This document shows positions 8,757-17,213 of a stretch of 46,670 bases of DNA, piece after piece. A program made the position numbers and the translations under genes. How positions within the stretch are numbered: the stretch's first letter is position 1; each line of letters opens with the position of its first letter. Source of the DNA: Desulfobacteraceae bacterium (GTDB taxonomy: Bacteria > Desulfobacterota > DSM-4660 > Desulfatiglandales > Desulfatiglandaceae); the NCBI GenBank assembly GCA_016844935.1, contig JAERTK010000005.1:1-46670 (forward strand). The letters are read 5' to 3'. The notes below the pieces were generated by a model. That model searched no databases. It saw nothing but the letters and a program-made list of their open reading frames with translations, and was not told the origin of the DNA.

Positions 8757-9875
8757 TCACGTTTCCTGAATGGTCAGGGTTTCATGGTAAGCGTTTCTCA
8801 GGGCCTTTGCCAGAACCTCTGCGCCACCTTCTGATGCAGCTTTCAGATCATCCTGAACCCTGCAGAGCAGCCCTATGGTTTCCAACATGGGTTCCAGGCT
8901 CTCGAGGTACAGAGATGTGACCTGGTTTCCATGGTCGAAGCGGCTGGTAATGGCTTCAGCCGCCAGGATTCCGCTTTTGAGAGCGGAGCCGATCCCCTCA
9001 AATGTAATGGGAAGAATCAGCCCTGCTGCGTCTCCGGTGAGCAGAACGTTATTTTTGGCGGGTTTGAACAAGCCCGAGAGCAGATCATCATGTAACAGTG
9101 GGATGGCGCAGCCGTCTGTCCATTCCGGTTTGCCATTCGGATCAAAACCGTAGCGGGAAAGGGTCTCCCCGATCTCTTTTTTATGGAGTTCCCGAAGACC
9201 CGAACCCTCGATCAGGAACATATTATCTTTATGGTTTACGGCGAACCGGGGGCGCGGAAGCCCTTTTGGGAAAAACCAGTGGAAGATGTCTTTTTCAAGA
9301 TCCAGCGCTCCCCGGTAACATTCCCGGATGGGCCCTGAAAAACGGACTTTCAGTTCAGGGAATAGTGATCTGCGGACCACGGAGGCGCCCCCATCGGCCC
9401 CGATGACGAACCGCGCGTGAAACGCTTCCGTCCCAGCCTCTTTACCAGACCCTTCCCGCAAGGTGATGCGGCACCCTTCCTTTACCGGTGTTACGCTGGA
9501 AACCCTGGCGCCTTCCCGCATGATCACCCCGGATTTCAAAGCGCCTTGAACCATCCAGAAATCAAGGTTCTTTCTCCATGAAAGGGCGGTGGGCCATTTA
9601 AGGGTTTTCGGTTCCGCCGCGCCCACGTAGAACCGATGGCCTTTTAGGGACGGTGGGTCCGTGAGCACCGATTCGGGGATTTGTCCGAACTCTTCCTGGA
9701 TGATTTGGCAGGCCCACTTCCCCATGACCATTCCCGAGCAGACCTTGTCGCGGGGCAGTTGCTTTTTTTCCACCAGCAGTGTCCTCAATCCGTTTTCAGC
9801 GCATCGTTTCGCCGCCGCCGCGCCGCCGGGCCCGGCCCCCACCACGACAACATCAAAATATTGTGAATCCTTCAT
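8757..9875 (-). CDS. Geranylgeranyl-reductase-family FAD-dependent oxidoreductase
   Basis: A 372-residue flavoprotein. The N-terminal dinucleotide-binding motif is VVVVGAGPGGAAAAKRC, followed by LLVEKKQLPRDKVCSG, whose PRDKxCSG loop is typical of the geranylgeranyl reductase/digeranylglycerophospholipid reductase-like family. A second FAD contact is LLTGDAAGLILPITFEGIG near residue 285. The likely role is reduction of an isoprenoid or quinone-type side chain, but members act on varied substrates and the substrate cannot be told. The ATG at 9875 has GGGAG upstream. It is probably co-transcribed with the flavodoxin just downstream. Confidence 0.85.
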   Translation of the reverse strand: MKDSQYFDVVVVGAGPGGAAAAKRCAENGLRTLLVEKKQLPRDKVCSGMVMGKWACQIIQEEFGQIPESVLTDPPSLKGHRFYVGAAEPKTLKWPTALSWRKNLDFWMVQGALKSGVIMREGARVSSVTPVKEGCRITLREGSGKEAGTEAFHARFVIGADGGASVVRRSLFPELKVRFSGPIRECYRGALDLEKDIFHWFFPKGLPRPRFAVNHKDNMFLIEGSGLRELHKKEIGETLSRYGFDPNGKPEWTDGCAIPLLHDDLLSGLFKPAKNNVLLTGDAAGLILPITFEGIGSALKSGILAAEAITSRFDHGNQVTSLYLESLEPMLETIGLLCRVQDDLKAASEGGAEVLAKALRNAYHETLTIQET

Positions 9876-10018
9876 TTTGTGACTCCCACGGAGTAATTAT
9901 TTTCAAGGTTCAGTCGCTGCATACGGATTTCGATGGTTTAGCGCAGAACCCGGAAAAACATATCTCAGCCAAAAATGACCAAAAAGAATTCCCATGACTG
10001 TATCAGATTTCATCCCCC

Positions 10019-10047
10019 TTGACACATAAAACCCGCTTCATTATAGT
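10019..10047 (+). promoter_or_regulatory. Sigma-70-type promoter of the cyclase-family gene
   Basis: TTGACA at 10019-10024, a 17-base spacer, and TATAGT at 10042-10047. This is a near-consensus promoter. The predicted start of transcription lies close to the GAGGAG at 10056-10061, giving a very short leader before the TTG start codon at 10069. Confidence 0.75.
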
Positions 10048-10068
10048 TTTTCCCTGAGGAGATGACAT

Positions 10069-10719
10069 TTGGCACACGGAAAACTCTACGACATATCCGT
10101 CTCGCTGGGCGACGAATCCATCACTTTTCCCGGAGATACCCCTTATCAGCGGACCATGGTGCAGACCCTCGAAGACGGGGATGACTGCAATCTCTCCGAG
10201 ATTACCATGAGTGCCCATGCCGGAACGCACATGGATGCGCCTTACCATTTCTTTAATGACGGCGAAACCATCGACCGGTTCCCTGTGGAAAAATTCATTC
10301 TTCCGGCACGGGTGGTCTCAATTCAGAATGATGTGGCAATTGCGCCGGCGGAATTGAAAAACGTGAATGTTCAGCCGGGTGAGGCGATTCTTTTCAAGAC
10401 CCGCAATTCCACGAATGGCCTAATTGAAAGTGGCGTGTTTTATGAGGACTTTGTTTATCTGGGTGAAAAAGGTGCTGATTGGTGTGTGCATAAGGGGGTC
10501 GGCCTGGTGGGAATCGATTATGTCAGCATCGAAAAATTCAGCAGCAAGGCCTTTACTGTACACCGAAAAATTCTCGGTGGCGGCATTCCCGTTCTGGAGG
10601 GGATTAACCTGAAAAGCGTTCCACCAGGCAGGTATACCCTGTACTGTTTTCCCCTGAAGGTCGGGGGAGGGGATGGGGCGCCGGTCCGAGCCGTTTTGAA
10701 TGCTTTCCCGAGGCCCTAA
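10069..10719 (+). CDS. Cyclase-family protein (kynurenine-formamidase-like metal hydrolase)
   Basis: A 216-residue protein with the family metal-binding signature HAGTHMDAPYHF (HxGTHxDxPxH) near residue 52 and a C-terminal VGGGDGAPVRAVL segment. This family includes bacterial kynurenine formamidase (KynB) and related cyclases/isatin hydrolases. Nothing nearby points to tryptophan degradation, so the substrate is open. The start is TTG at 10069, chosen because GAGGAG lies 7 bases upstream and the only nearby ATG (10062) is out of frame. A strong promoter sits just upstream. The gene converges with the zinc-ribbon gene, with a 7-base gap between stops. Confidence 0.88.
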   Translation: MAHGKLYDISVSLGDESITFPGDTPYQRTMVQTLEDGDDCNLSEITMSAHAGTHMDAPYHFFNDGETIDRFPVEKFILPARVVSIQNDVAIAPAELKNVNVQPGEAILFKTRNSTNGLIESGVFYEDFVYLGEKGADWCVHKGVGLVGIDYVSIEKFSSKAFTVHRKILGGGIPVLEGINLKSVPPGRYTLYCFPLKVGGGDGAPVRAVLNAFPRP

Positions 10720-10726
10720 AACAGGG

Positions 10727-11812
10727 TCAGGACTTCTTTTCCACATCGTCTAAAGACAACTCAAAGTCCAGGGGTTCAACATCCATGTCTTGGAAGAGAT
10801 TCACCTCCTCTTTTTTGTCAGTTGTTTCTTCGAGGTCAAAAGCAGCCGCTTGTTTCTCCAGTTCATCGGAGTCCCAGAAACCTTTTTCGTCAGGCGCATC
10901 TTTTTCGGCGGGCGTCTCTTCCTGCCGGAGAGCCTCTTCCAGTTCAAAGGCGATTTCATCTCCCTCTATTCGGGTTGATGCCGATGGCTCCGGTCTGGAT
11001 CCATTATCCGGCAGATCGTCCAGGGATAGAAACAATTCCTGTGAACCCGACTCCTCCGGTTTATTCCTGATTTCAGCGAGCGCCTCTTCGTCCAGGATCA
11101 GCGCGGATTCAGCAGATTCATCTACCAGGAAAAGATCCTCTTCATCTGTTTTGTCCTCAGGTTCTTCCAGAAACAGACCCTGTGATGCCTCATGGGCGGT
11201 TTCAATTTGATCCGGAGTGCCCTTCTGGCCGGGTTGTTCCACCTGTTGGGGAGTGTCTTCCAGTTCAAAAGTGATTTCATCCGTAACATCCTGGATCTCC
11301 TCCACCCCAACGGCAACCGGCTTTTCATCAGGCCCGTCAGAGTCGGAGAACCCTTTTTTATCAAGGGGATCGATATCAATGGTTTCAAGTGCATCTTCTT
11401 CGGATGCCGGCTCCAGATCAAACAGAATCTCGTCTTCCGCCGACGCAAGGGTTTCCAGCCTGTTTTCTTTGGAATCGTCCGTATCAAATACGATCTCATC
11501 TGTTGAGGGACCCGGCGGTTCCGGGGTATCCGGTTGGGCATCATCTGTGGACAAATCATCAAGGGCAATCAATAAATCCTGCGTATCCATTTCTTCGGAG
11601 GCGGTTTGAGAGGAAGGGATATGGGCGTCGTCGGCGGGAGTCCCAAGATTTACGGCGCCTTCCATTCCAATGAGGGAGGCCAGAAAGAAAGGCGGATCCG
11701 GTTTGTTCTGGGAGAGGTTCAACCGGGCCTGTTCTTCAGTGTTGTCGTTTCCGCATTTGGGGCAGACCCGGTTAAAATCGAAACTGGTGTAATTGCATTT
11801 GGGGCATTTCAT
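10727..11812 (-). CDS. Zinc-ribbon protein with long acidic low-complexity region
   Basis: A 361-residue protein. Residues 1-24 form a double-CxxC zinc ribbon (CPKC and CPKCGND). The rest is strongly acidic and repetitive, with recurring blocks such as DEIVFD, DEITFELED, DEIAFELEE, LFLVDES and LFLSLDDL, and is probably disordered. No membrane segment is evident. It is the last gene of the minus-strand run rex - DUF1573 - rnhA - this gene. I do not recognise a specific function. The recurring D/E-I/L-x-F-D/E blocks could be short linear binding motifs for a partner protein. Confidence 0.7.
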   Translation of the reverse strand: MKCPKCNYTSFDFNRVCPKCGNDNTEEQARLNLSQNKPDPPFFLASLIGMEGAVNLGTPADDAHIPSSQTASEEMDTQDLLIALDDLSTDDAQPDTPEPPGPSTDEIVFDTDDSKENRLETLASAEDEILFDLEPASEEDALETIDIDPLDKKGFSDSDGPDEKPVAVGVEEIQDVTDEITFELEDTPQQVEQPGQKGTPDQIETAHEASQGLFLEEPEDKTDEEDLFLVDESAESALILDEEALAEIRNKPEESGSQELFLSLDDLPDNGSRPEPSASTRIEGDEIAFELEEALRQEETPAEKDAPDEKGFWDSDELEKQAAAFDLEETTDKKEEVNLFQDMDVEPLDFELSLDDVEKKS

Positions 11813-11830
11813 GGCAAAGACTCCACAATC

Positions 11831-12283
11831 CTACGATTTACATTTTTCGAGGGCCTCCCTGGCCAGGGCATCACAGCGTTCATTTTCGGTATGTCCCCGG
11901 TGTCCTTTGACCCATTTCCATTGGATTTCATGGGGCCGGCTCAATTGCAGCATTTCCTCCCAGAGGTCTTTGTTCAGAACCGGTTTTTTTTGGGAAGTCT
12001 TCCAGTTTTTCTTGATCCAGCCCTGAATCCAAAGGGTCATGCCCTTCATGACATATTGAGAGTCCGTTGTAACGATGATTTTGCATGGCCGTTTGAGGTG
12101 ACGAAGCGCTTCGATGACGGCCATCATTTCCATGCGGTTGTTGGTGGTTTGCCGTTGGCACCCTGAAATCTCTTTTATAACCTCTCCGTATTTGAGCAGG
12201 GAACCGTACCCTCCCGGGCCGGGATTGCCACTGCATGCCCCATCCGTAAAAATTTCAACCACTTTTGTCGAACTACCGGCCAT
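11831..12283 (-). CDS. rnhA: Ribonuclease HI
   Basis: A 150-residue protein of standard RNase HI length. The catalytic carboxylates are visible: D in [17 protein letters not shown] in [14 protein letters not shown] in VTTDSQYV, and D in ENERCDALA near the C-terminus. It cleaves the RNA strand of RNA-DNA hybrids. I chose the ATG at 12283 ([15 protein letters not shown]) because it gives the usual length. A longer in-frame start at 12301 would lie inside the upstream DUF1573 gene. The start overlaps the end of that gene by about 11 bases, suggesting translational coupling. Confidence 0.95.
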   Translation of the reverse strand: MAGSSTKVVEIFTDGACSGNPGPGGYGSLLKYGEVIKEISGCQRQTTNNRMEMMAVIEALRHLKRPCKIIVTTDSQYVMKGMTLWIQGWIKKNWKTSQKKPVLNKDLWEEMLQLSRPHEIQWKWVKGHRGHTENERCDALAREALEKCKS

Positions 12284-13355
12284 CAGGATCCTTCTTGGCA
12301 AATCGACCGTGGATGACGAAAGTGATCAGGGGCATTTCCGGATAATTGGTTTTGAGTTTTAAAATCCCGTTGAAGTTACGACTGTTTCCGGGCAGCACCG
12401 AAAAATTTATGCGGTATTTCCTTCCCTTTTCAAGGGTTTCAATGGTGTATTTCAGTTTGTCCTTGAGATTGAATTCCGTAATGGTGAGGTTCAGGGATTT
12501 GTTTCGTTCAGCGCGGATTTCCACTGTTTTGCTGATGTCAGTCCCTTCTTTCCCGTAAAGGCGGACGTAGCGGGAAGAAACGTAAATGGGTCCCTTGGTG
12601 GTATTTGCACCTCTTGCCGGCGCCACCTTTTTAAGGCCGGACGATGGGGTTTTCGGGCGAATGGCCGCTGGCTTGAACCGGCCATGAATCACAATTCTGA
12701 TTTCCGGCTTTTCCGGGTAGTTGGTCTTAATTTTCAGGGTTCCCCTGAAGTTTTCCTTAATGTCGGGTATGGACGTAAAGCGGATACGGTATTCTTTACC
12801 CTTCTGAACGGTTTTAATGGTGTATTTCAACTTGTCCTTGAGGGTGAATTCAATAACCGAAAGATTCAACGGTTTGTCAAGTTCCGCCATGATTTTAATG
12901 GTTTTTTCAACCGCCCTATCTCCTTTGCCGTATAGTTGCACATACCTGGAAGAGACATTTATGGGCACCTTGACGGTGGCTTTCACCACCAGTAGCATGG
13001 TTGGCTTTTCCGGATCGTTGGTTTTTACGCGCGCTGACTTGCGAAGATTTCCCTGATATCCTTTGGTGTCGACCTTGAGCGTTATGTTTCCTTCCCCACC
13101 CGGGGGAACGGCCGGATCAAAACTGGCCACGGAACAGCCTCACCCGGGTTTGACGCTGATGATCTTAAGGGGTTCATCGCCCTTGTTGAGAATCTTAAAG
13201 GTGTGCTCCAGGACCGCGCCCTCTTTGACTTCTTTGAAGTCGAATTCCCTTTCCGCCACCGTCATTCTGGGGCCTTTGCCGTCCTGACCCAGGACCACGT
13301 TGCCAAAGAATGCCAAAGACAAAAGCCCTATGAAAACTAAAACCAGTTTTTTCAC
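12273..13355 (-). CDS. DUF1573 exported protein with in-frame TGA: candidate selenoprotein
   Basis: Read as one gene of 361 codons with TGA (13140-13142) at codon 72. Residues 1-24 are a signal peptide ([18 protein letters not shown]...). The DUF1573 domain follows: [17 protein letters not shown], then VKPG-[TGA]-GCSVASFDP, then [19 protein letters not shown] and KTNDPEKPT. In DUF1573 proteins the position filled by TGA is the first Cys of the conserved SCGCT motif, so Sec for Cys is the natural reading, and the frame stays open for 288 more codons. Two homologous repeats of about 100 residues (each beginning SSRYVxLYGK and ending KTNYPExPxIxxVIHGRF) form the C-terminal half. If TGA were a true stop, only 71 residues would be made. 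The alternatives are a nonsense mutation or a sequence error. Confidence 0.75.
13108..13130 (-). promoter_or_regulatory. Candidate bacterial SECIS hairpin of the DUF1573 gene
   Basis: In the mRNA, GUGGCC and GGCCGU pair around the 11-base loop AGUUUUGAUCC. The loop begins about 16 bases after the UGA and has G at its second position. Both features fit the loose bSECIS description (loop roughly 16-37 bases from the Sec codon, G among the first two loop bases). Two of the six pairs are G-U. It was found by eye, without an energy calculation. Confidence 0.45.
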
Positions 13356-13401
13356 GTATTTCTCCTTATCTCAAGAAACAGACCCATTGGAAAAAAATAT
13401 G

Positions 13402-14043
13402 TCAGGCGGCCATCTTCTCACGGAGCTTGTAGGCCAGAATGTCCATTATAACCGTAAAATCGATATTTTCAACCAGACAGCAGTCCGGCACATTGATTCG
13501 GGTCGGCGCAAAATTCAAAATGGCATTCACGTGACCCTCTAAAAAGAGATCCGCAACCTTCTGTGCCGATGAAGCCGGGGTGGTGATCACGCCGATTTCA
13601 ATGTTCAGGTCGCGGATGGCGGTTTTTAATTCCTTGATATCCCGAATCTTGGTTCCTCCGGGAAGCGGCATTCCGATCCGGTCATGGGAATTGTCAAAGG
13701 CCGCTGCACATTTGAAACCCCTGAGGGCCAGGTTCCTGTGCAGAAGAATAGCGCAACCCAGATTGCCCATCCCGGCGATTCCGAAATTCCAGTCACGGTT
13801 AAGGGAGAGTATTTTTTTGATCTGGGCCAGCAGATCAATGACGTCGTAACCCACTCCCCTGACGCCGAATTCTCCAAAATAGCCAAGATCTTTTCTGACT
13901 TGAGCCGGGTTTATCTGGCACAGCCATGCCAGTTTTTCAGAAGAAACCATCCGATATCCGTCAAACTCCAGCAACTCCAGCTGCCGGTAGTACATGGAAA
14001 GTCGGGTGATGGTCGCTTTCGGTATTTTTTGGGTTTTGGTCAT
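13402..14043 (-). CDS. rex: Redox-sensing transcriptional repressor Rex
   Basis: A 213-residue protein. The N-terminal winged-helix region contains RLSMYYRQLELLEFDG and QVRKDLGYFGEFGVRGVGYDV, the Rex DNA-recognition signature. The NAD(H)-binding Rossmann motif is GIAGMGNLGCAIL near residue 89, and the C-terminal domain-swapped helix is DFTVIMDILAYKLRE. Rex senses the NADH/NAD+ ratio and represses fermentative, respiratory or sulfate-reduction genes. The ATG at 14043 was chosen over a much longer open frame because it matches the family N-terminus and has GGGAAG upstream. A palindrome at 14136-14152 between this gene and the divergent kinase may be its operator. Confidence 0.96.
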   Translation of the reverse strand: MTKTQKIPKATITRLSMYYRQLELLEFDGYRMVSSEKLAWLCQINPAQVRKDLGYFGEFGVRGVGYDVIDLLAQIKKILSLNRDWNFGIAGMGNLGCAILLHRNLALRGFKCAAAFDNSHDRIGMPLPGGTKIRDIKELKTAIRDLNIEIGVITTPASSAQKVADLFLEGHVNAILNFAPTRINVPDCCLVENIDFTVIMDILAYKLREKMAA

Positions 14044-14135
14044 GATAATTCTTCCCTGTGAGACCTGCTTAAAAGCGCCTCCTTTTCTCTGATCCCGAAA
14101 ATGCCATTTCCACGCGTGAGGGAGAACAGCGAGAT

Positions 14136-14152
14136 ATTGTAAAAAATACAAT
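14136..14152. promoter_or_regulatory. Palindrome ATTGTA-N5-TACAAT, candidate Rex operator
   Basis: A perfect 6-bp inverted repeat with a 5-base A-rich centre, located between the divergent rex and histidine-kinase genes. Rex sites typically have TTGT...ACAA half-sites, present here. Each arm also reads TACAAT, a plausible -10 hexamer in either direction, so Rex binding would block both promoters. Binding is inferred. Confidence 0.5.
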
Positions 14153-14190
14153 TTTTTTATACCATAAAGAAATTTTTTAAAAGGTAAAAA

Positions 14191-16161
14191 ATGGCAACGG
14201 GCAATTCTGGAGATCAGCGCTTCATGAAAAATTCTGGAAAAACTGAAAAATCCCCGAATGTTTTGGGAAATGACCTTCCGGTCCCCTGCGACGGGGTTTC
14301 CAGTGAACGGTACCAGGCGTTTATTGAAAATATCGAGGAAGGTGTCTACGAAGTGGATCTTCACGGAAACTTTCTCTACTTCAATAATGCTTTTTGCAAA
14401 GTTCTGGGATATGCGAGAGAGGCGGTGCAATCCCAGAATTTTTCCAAATTCATGCGTCCGTCCAATGCGAAAAAGGCCTTTGAAACGTTCAATGGTATCC
14501 ATCAAACCGGCAAGGGCTTTTCCGATCTCATGTGGCAGTTCACTGCGGGAAATGGAGAGACGCGAACCATTGCCCTTTCAGCCAATTTGATTCTCGGAAA
14601 CGATGATGACCCTGTGGGTTTCCGGGGTATTGCCAGGGATGTTACCCGCGAAAAGCGGATCAAGCGAAATAACGAGGCCCTGCTCCGTACCAGTCTGGCC
14701 CTTCCCGAGTATTCCGATCTGGATCATCTCTTGTCCTATATCAGCGGTGAAATTAAAGATATTCTGGATGCTGAAGGAGCCCTGGTGATTTTGTTGGATG
14801 AAGAAAGGGGGGAACTTTATTTCAAGTCGGCGGTCCACGACGACCTGGCCACCGAAAAACGGGCAAAAGAGGTGCGTTATCCGGCCGACAAAGGGGTTGC
14901 TGGAAAAGTTATTCGCACGGGAGAACCGGTTCTGGTGAAGGATGTCTCTCTGGATCCTGACTATTATTCAGCAGTGGATGTGCAGGTGGGTTTCAAAACG
15001 AAAAACATGCTGGATGTCCCTTTAAGAAGTGGCGACCGAACCATCGGGGTGTTGTGCGTCATTAACAAAAAGCGGGGGGATTTCGACGAAACGGACATAG
15101 AAGTGCTCAATACCATTTCCGGAACCGTCGCCCTGTCCATCGAGAATGCACGGTTTAAACAGGCTCTGACAGAATCCTACAAAGAGGTTACAAGCCTGAG
15201 TCGCGCCAAGGACAAGGTGATTAACCATCTTTCTCACGAATTGAAAACACCGGTGGCCGTGTTGGGTGCTTCCTTGAACATTCTGAGGAAAAGACTGGGA
15301 ACGGTACCCGAGTCCCGGTGGGTGCCCACCATGAAACGGGCCAAGCGCAATCTGGATCGCATCCTTCAACTTCAGTATGAAGTGGAAGACATCATGCAGG
15401 CGAAGCACTATGATGCACACCGACTTATCTCCGTGTTGATGACGGAATGTATGGATGTTTTAGAGTCTCTTGTGGTCGAAGATACGGGTGAGGGCCTGGG
15501 GATCGAGAAATTGAGACGCCGTATTGACGAAATCTTTCTTCCGAACCCGGATGATCCAGAGAACATTTTGCTGGACCGGTTTGTAGAAGATGCCATTCGA
15601 TTGGTCAAAGTAAAAAGCGGACACCGTGACATTGAGATCATTTCACACATGGGAAGTGTTCCGCCCGTTCTTCTACCGGTGGGCGTTATGGAAAAAGTTG
15701 TTTTCGGACTCATGAAAAATGCCATTGAGAACACCCCGGATGGTGGAAAAATAGAGGTGAATGTTCAAAGGGTCGGGGAGAGTGCGGAACTGGTTGTCCG
15801 TGATTACGGTGTGGGCATCGTCGGTGATGATCAGCGCCGTATTTTTGAAGGTTTCTGGGTGACCCAGGATACCATGGATTATTCGTCAAAACAGGCATTT
15901 GATTTCAACGCCGGCGGAAAAGGAGCAGATCTGTTGCGGATGAAAATTTTTTCAGAGCGCTATCATTTCAAGATTGATATGATTTCGTCCCGGTGCAGGT
16001 GGCTGTCTCAGGAGAAAATGAATTGCCCCGGGGATATTGTAACGTGCGGTCATTGCAAAACGCCGGCAGACTGTCATCATTCCGGTGGTTCAATGTTTAC
16101 CGTGGTGTTTCCTTCTGTTCAGGAGGATCTCGTTAAAGAAAAGGAGGGGAGTAAAGGATGA
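14191..16161 (+). CDS. PAS-GAF sensor histidine kinase with Cys-rich insert in the ATPase domain
   Basis: A 656-residue soluble kinase with no membrane segment. In order: a PAS domain (about residues 45-155, VYEVDLHGNFLYFNNAFCK), a GAF domain (about 180-325), a HisKA box with phospho-acceptor His near residue 349 (HLSHELKTPVAVLG), a long linker, and an HATPase domain (N-box around LMKNAIENTPDGG, then VRDYGVGI). The segment leading to the C-terminus carries five Cys (RCRW, NCPGD, TCGHCKT, DCHHSGG), which could bind a metal or sense redox. Its stop overlaps the start of the thioesterase gene. It is divergent from rex. No response regulator is adjacent, so its partner is elsewhere. Confidence 0.88.
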   Translation: MATGNSGDQRFMKNSGKTEKSPNVLGNDLPVPCDGVSSERYQAFIENIEEGVYEVDLHGNFLYFNNAFCKVLGYAREAVQSQNFSKFMRPSNAKKAFETFNGIHQTGKGFSDLMWQFTAGNGETRTIALSANLILGNDDDPVGFRGIARDVTREKRIKRNNEALLRTSLALPEYSDLDHLLSYISGEIKDILDAEGALVILLDEERGELYFKSAVHDDLATEKRAKEVRYPADKGVAGKVIRTGEPVLVKDVSLDPDYYSAVDVQVGFKTKNMLDVPLRSGDRTIGVLCVINKKRGDFDETDIEVLNTISGTVALSIENARFKQALTESYKEVTSLSRAKDKVINHLSHELKTPVAVLGASLNILRKRLGTVPESRWVPTMKRAKRNLDRILQLQYEVEDIMQAKHYDAHRLISVLMTECMDVLESLVVEDTGEGLGIEKLRRRIDEIFLPNPDDPENILLDRFVEDAIRLVKVKSGHRDIEIISHMGSVPPVLLPVGVMEKVVFGLMKNAIENTPDGGKIEVNVQRVGESAELVVRDYGVGIVGDDQRRIFEGFWVTQDTMDYSSKQAFDFNAGGKGADLLRMKIFSERYHFKIDMISSRCRWLSQEKMNCPGDIVTCGHCKTPADCHHSGGSMFTVVFPSVQEDLVKEKEGSKG

Positions 16162-16601
16162 AAATGGATGAAAAGATCCGGTCCGCCATTGTGGAACGGG
16201 TATCCGTGGAGGGTTACGCTGGAAAAATGGGATTGAAGCTGGTTGAATTGTCGACCGGCGGTGCTGTGGTGGAGATGGTGCCCCGAAAGGATGACGAAAA
16301 CATCTTCGGCATGGTGCATGGTGGGGCCATTTTTTCGCTCATAGACGAGGCATTCCAGGTTTCGTGCAATTCCCACGGCAGGGTGGCGGTTGCCCTCAAT
16401 GTCAATGTGGTGTTCCATGCCCCGCCGGCATTTAATCAAACCCTGAGAGCGGAATCCAGGGAACAACATCGTTCAAAGAAGACGGCGACCTACCATATCA
16501 CCGTTATCGATGAAGCAGGTACGCTGATCGCTACATGCCAGGCCCTTGCCTACCGAAAAAGGGAAAGCCTCCCTTTCCTTCGGGAGAAGCCGGACGTTTG
16601 A
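16158..16601 (+). CDS. PaaI-type hotdog-fold thioesterase
   Basis: A 147-residue protein with the hotdog thioesterase core: MVHGGAIFSLIDEAFQ (the HGG loop and catalytic acidic residue) near residues 54-70, and ALNVNVVFHAPPA afterward. Such enzymes hydrolyse acyl-CoA esters in the cytoplasm; the acyl group cannot be told. The start overlaps the kinase stop by 4 bases (ATGA) and has AGGAGGGGAG upstream, so it is made from the same transcript. Confidence 0.88.
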   Translation: MKMDEKIRSAIVERVSVEGYAGKMGLKLVELSTGGAVVEMVPRKDDENIFGMVHGGAIFSLIDEAFQVSCNSHGRVAVALNVNVVFHAPPAFNQTLRAESREQHRSKKTATYHITVIDEAGTLIATCQALAYRKRESLPFLREKPDV

Positions 16602-16610
16602 TTCAATTGT

Positions 16611-16639
16611 TTGACAGAAACCGCCCATTTTCATATACT
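16611..16639 (+). promoter_or_regulatory. Sigma-70-type promoter of hpt
   Basis: TTGACA at 16611-16616, a 17-base spacer, and TATACT at 16634-16639. The predicted transcription start (about 16646) leaves only a few bases before the ATG at 16651. This favours translation from the TTG at 16669, which has AAGGGGG upstream. Confidence 0.75.
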
Positions 16640-16668
16640 TCACCGTTGAAATGGTTAAGGGGGACAGA

Positions 16669-17181
16669 TTGGAAAAAGAATTGTGTATTTCAGAGGCGGC
16701 GATTCAAGAGCGTGTCCAGGTCCTTGCAAAAAAAATCAGTTCGGATTATGAGGGGGAGGAGCCTGTCTTAATCGGCGTTTTGAACGGTGCTGTTTTTTTC
16801 TTTGCGGACTTAATGCGCGCCATTCGTATCCCCACGAAAATGGATTTTGTTCGAGCGATCAGCTATGGTTCACAAATGGAGTCCAGCGGTTCGGTCCGGC
16901 TGACCAAAGACGTTGAAATCCCCATTGCGGGAAAACCGGTTATTTTGGTCGAGGACATTGTGGATTCCGGGTTGACACTTTCGTATTTAAAGGAAGTGTT
17001 TGAACAAAGAGGGGCTTCTTCCCTCAAAATCTGTGCGTTGATTGACAAACTGGAGCGAAAAGAAAAGGATGTTTTTGTGGACTATTGTGGATTCCAGATA
17101 CAAGAGGGCTTTCTGGTGGGTTATGGACTCGATTGTAATGAGGAGTACCGCTATTTCCCTGAAATCTATCGCTTGAAATAA
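16669..17181 (+). CDS. hpt: Hypoxanthine phosphoribosyltransferase
   Basis: A protein of about 170 residues with the purine PRTase core: GVLNGAVFFFADLMR (N-terminal loop), ISYGSQMESSG (the flexible loop), and the PRPP-binding VILVEDIVDSGLTLSYL. It salvages hypoxanthine and/or guanine to the nucleotide using PRPP. The start is a choice between ATG 16651 and TTG 16669. I prefer the TTG because AAGGGGG lies just before it and the mapped-by-eye promoter leaves almost no leader for the ATG. It is the first gene of the run hpt, MJ0042 protein, K+ channel. Confidence 0.93.
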   Translation: MEKELCISEAAIQERVQVLAKKISSDYEGEEPVLIGVLNGAVFFFADLMRAIRIPTKMDFVRAISYGSQMESSGSVRLTKDVEIPIAGKPVILVEDIVDSGLTLSYLKEVFEQRGASSLKICALIDKLERKEKDVFVDYCGFQIQEGFLVGYGLDCNEEYRYFPEIYRLK

Positions 17182-17213
17182 AAGGCTCAGAAATGCATTA
17201 AGTGGAGGGTATT

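Noticed and set aside
14044..14505. Long N-terminal extension of rex
   Set aside because: It runs antisense through the divergent histidine kinase gene and lacks family similarity; Rex starts at 14043.
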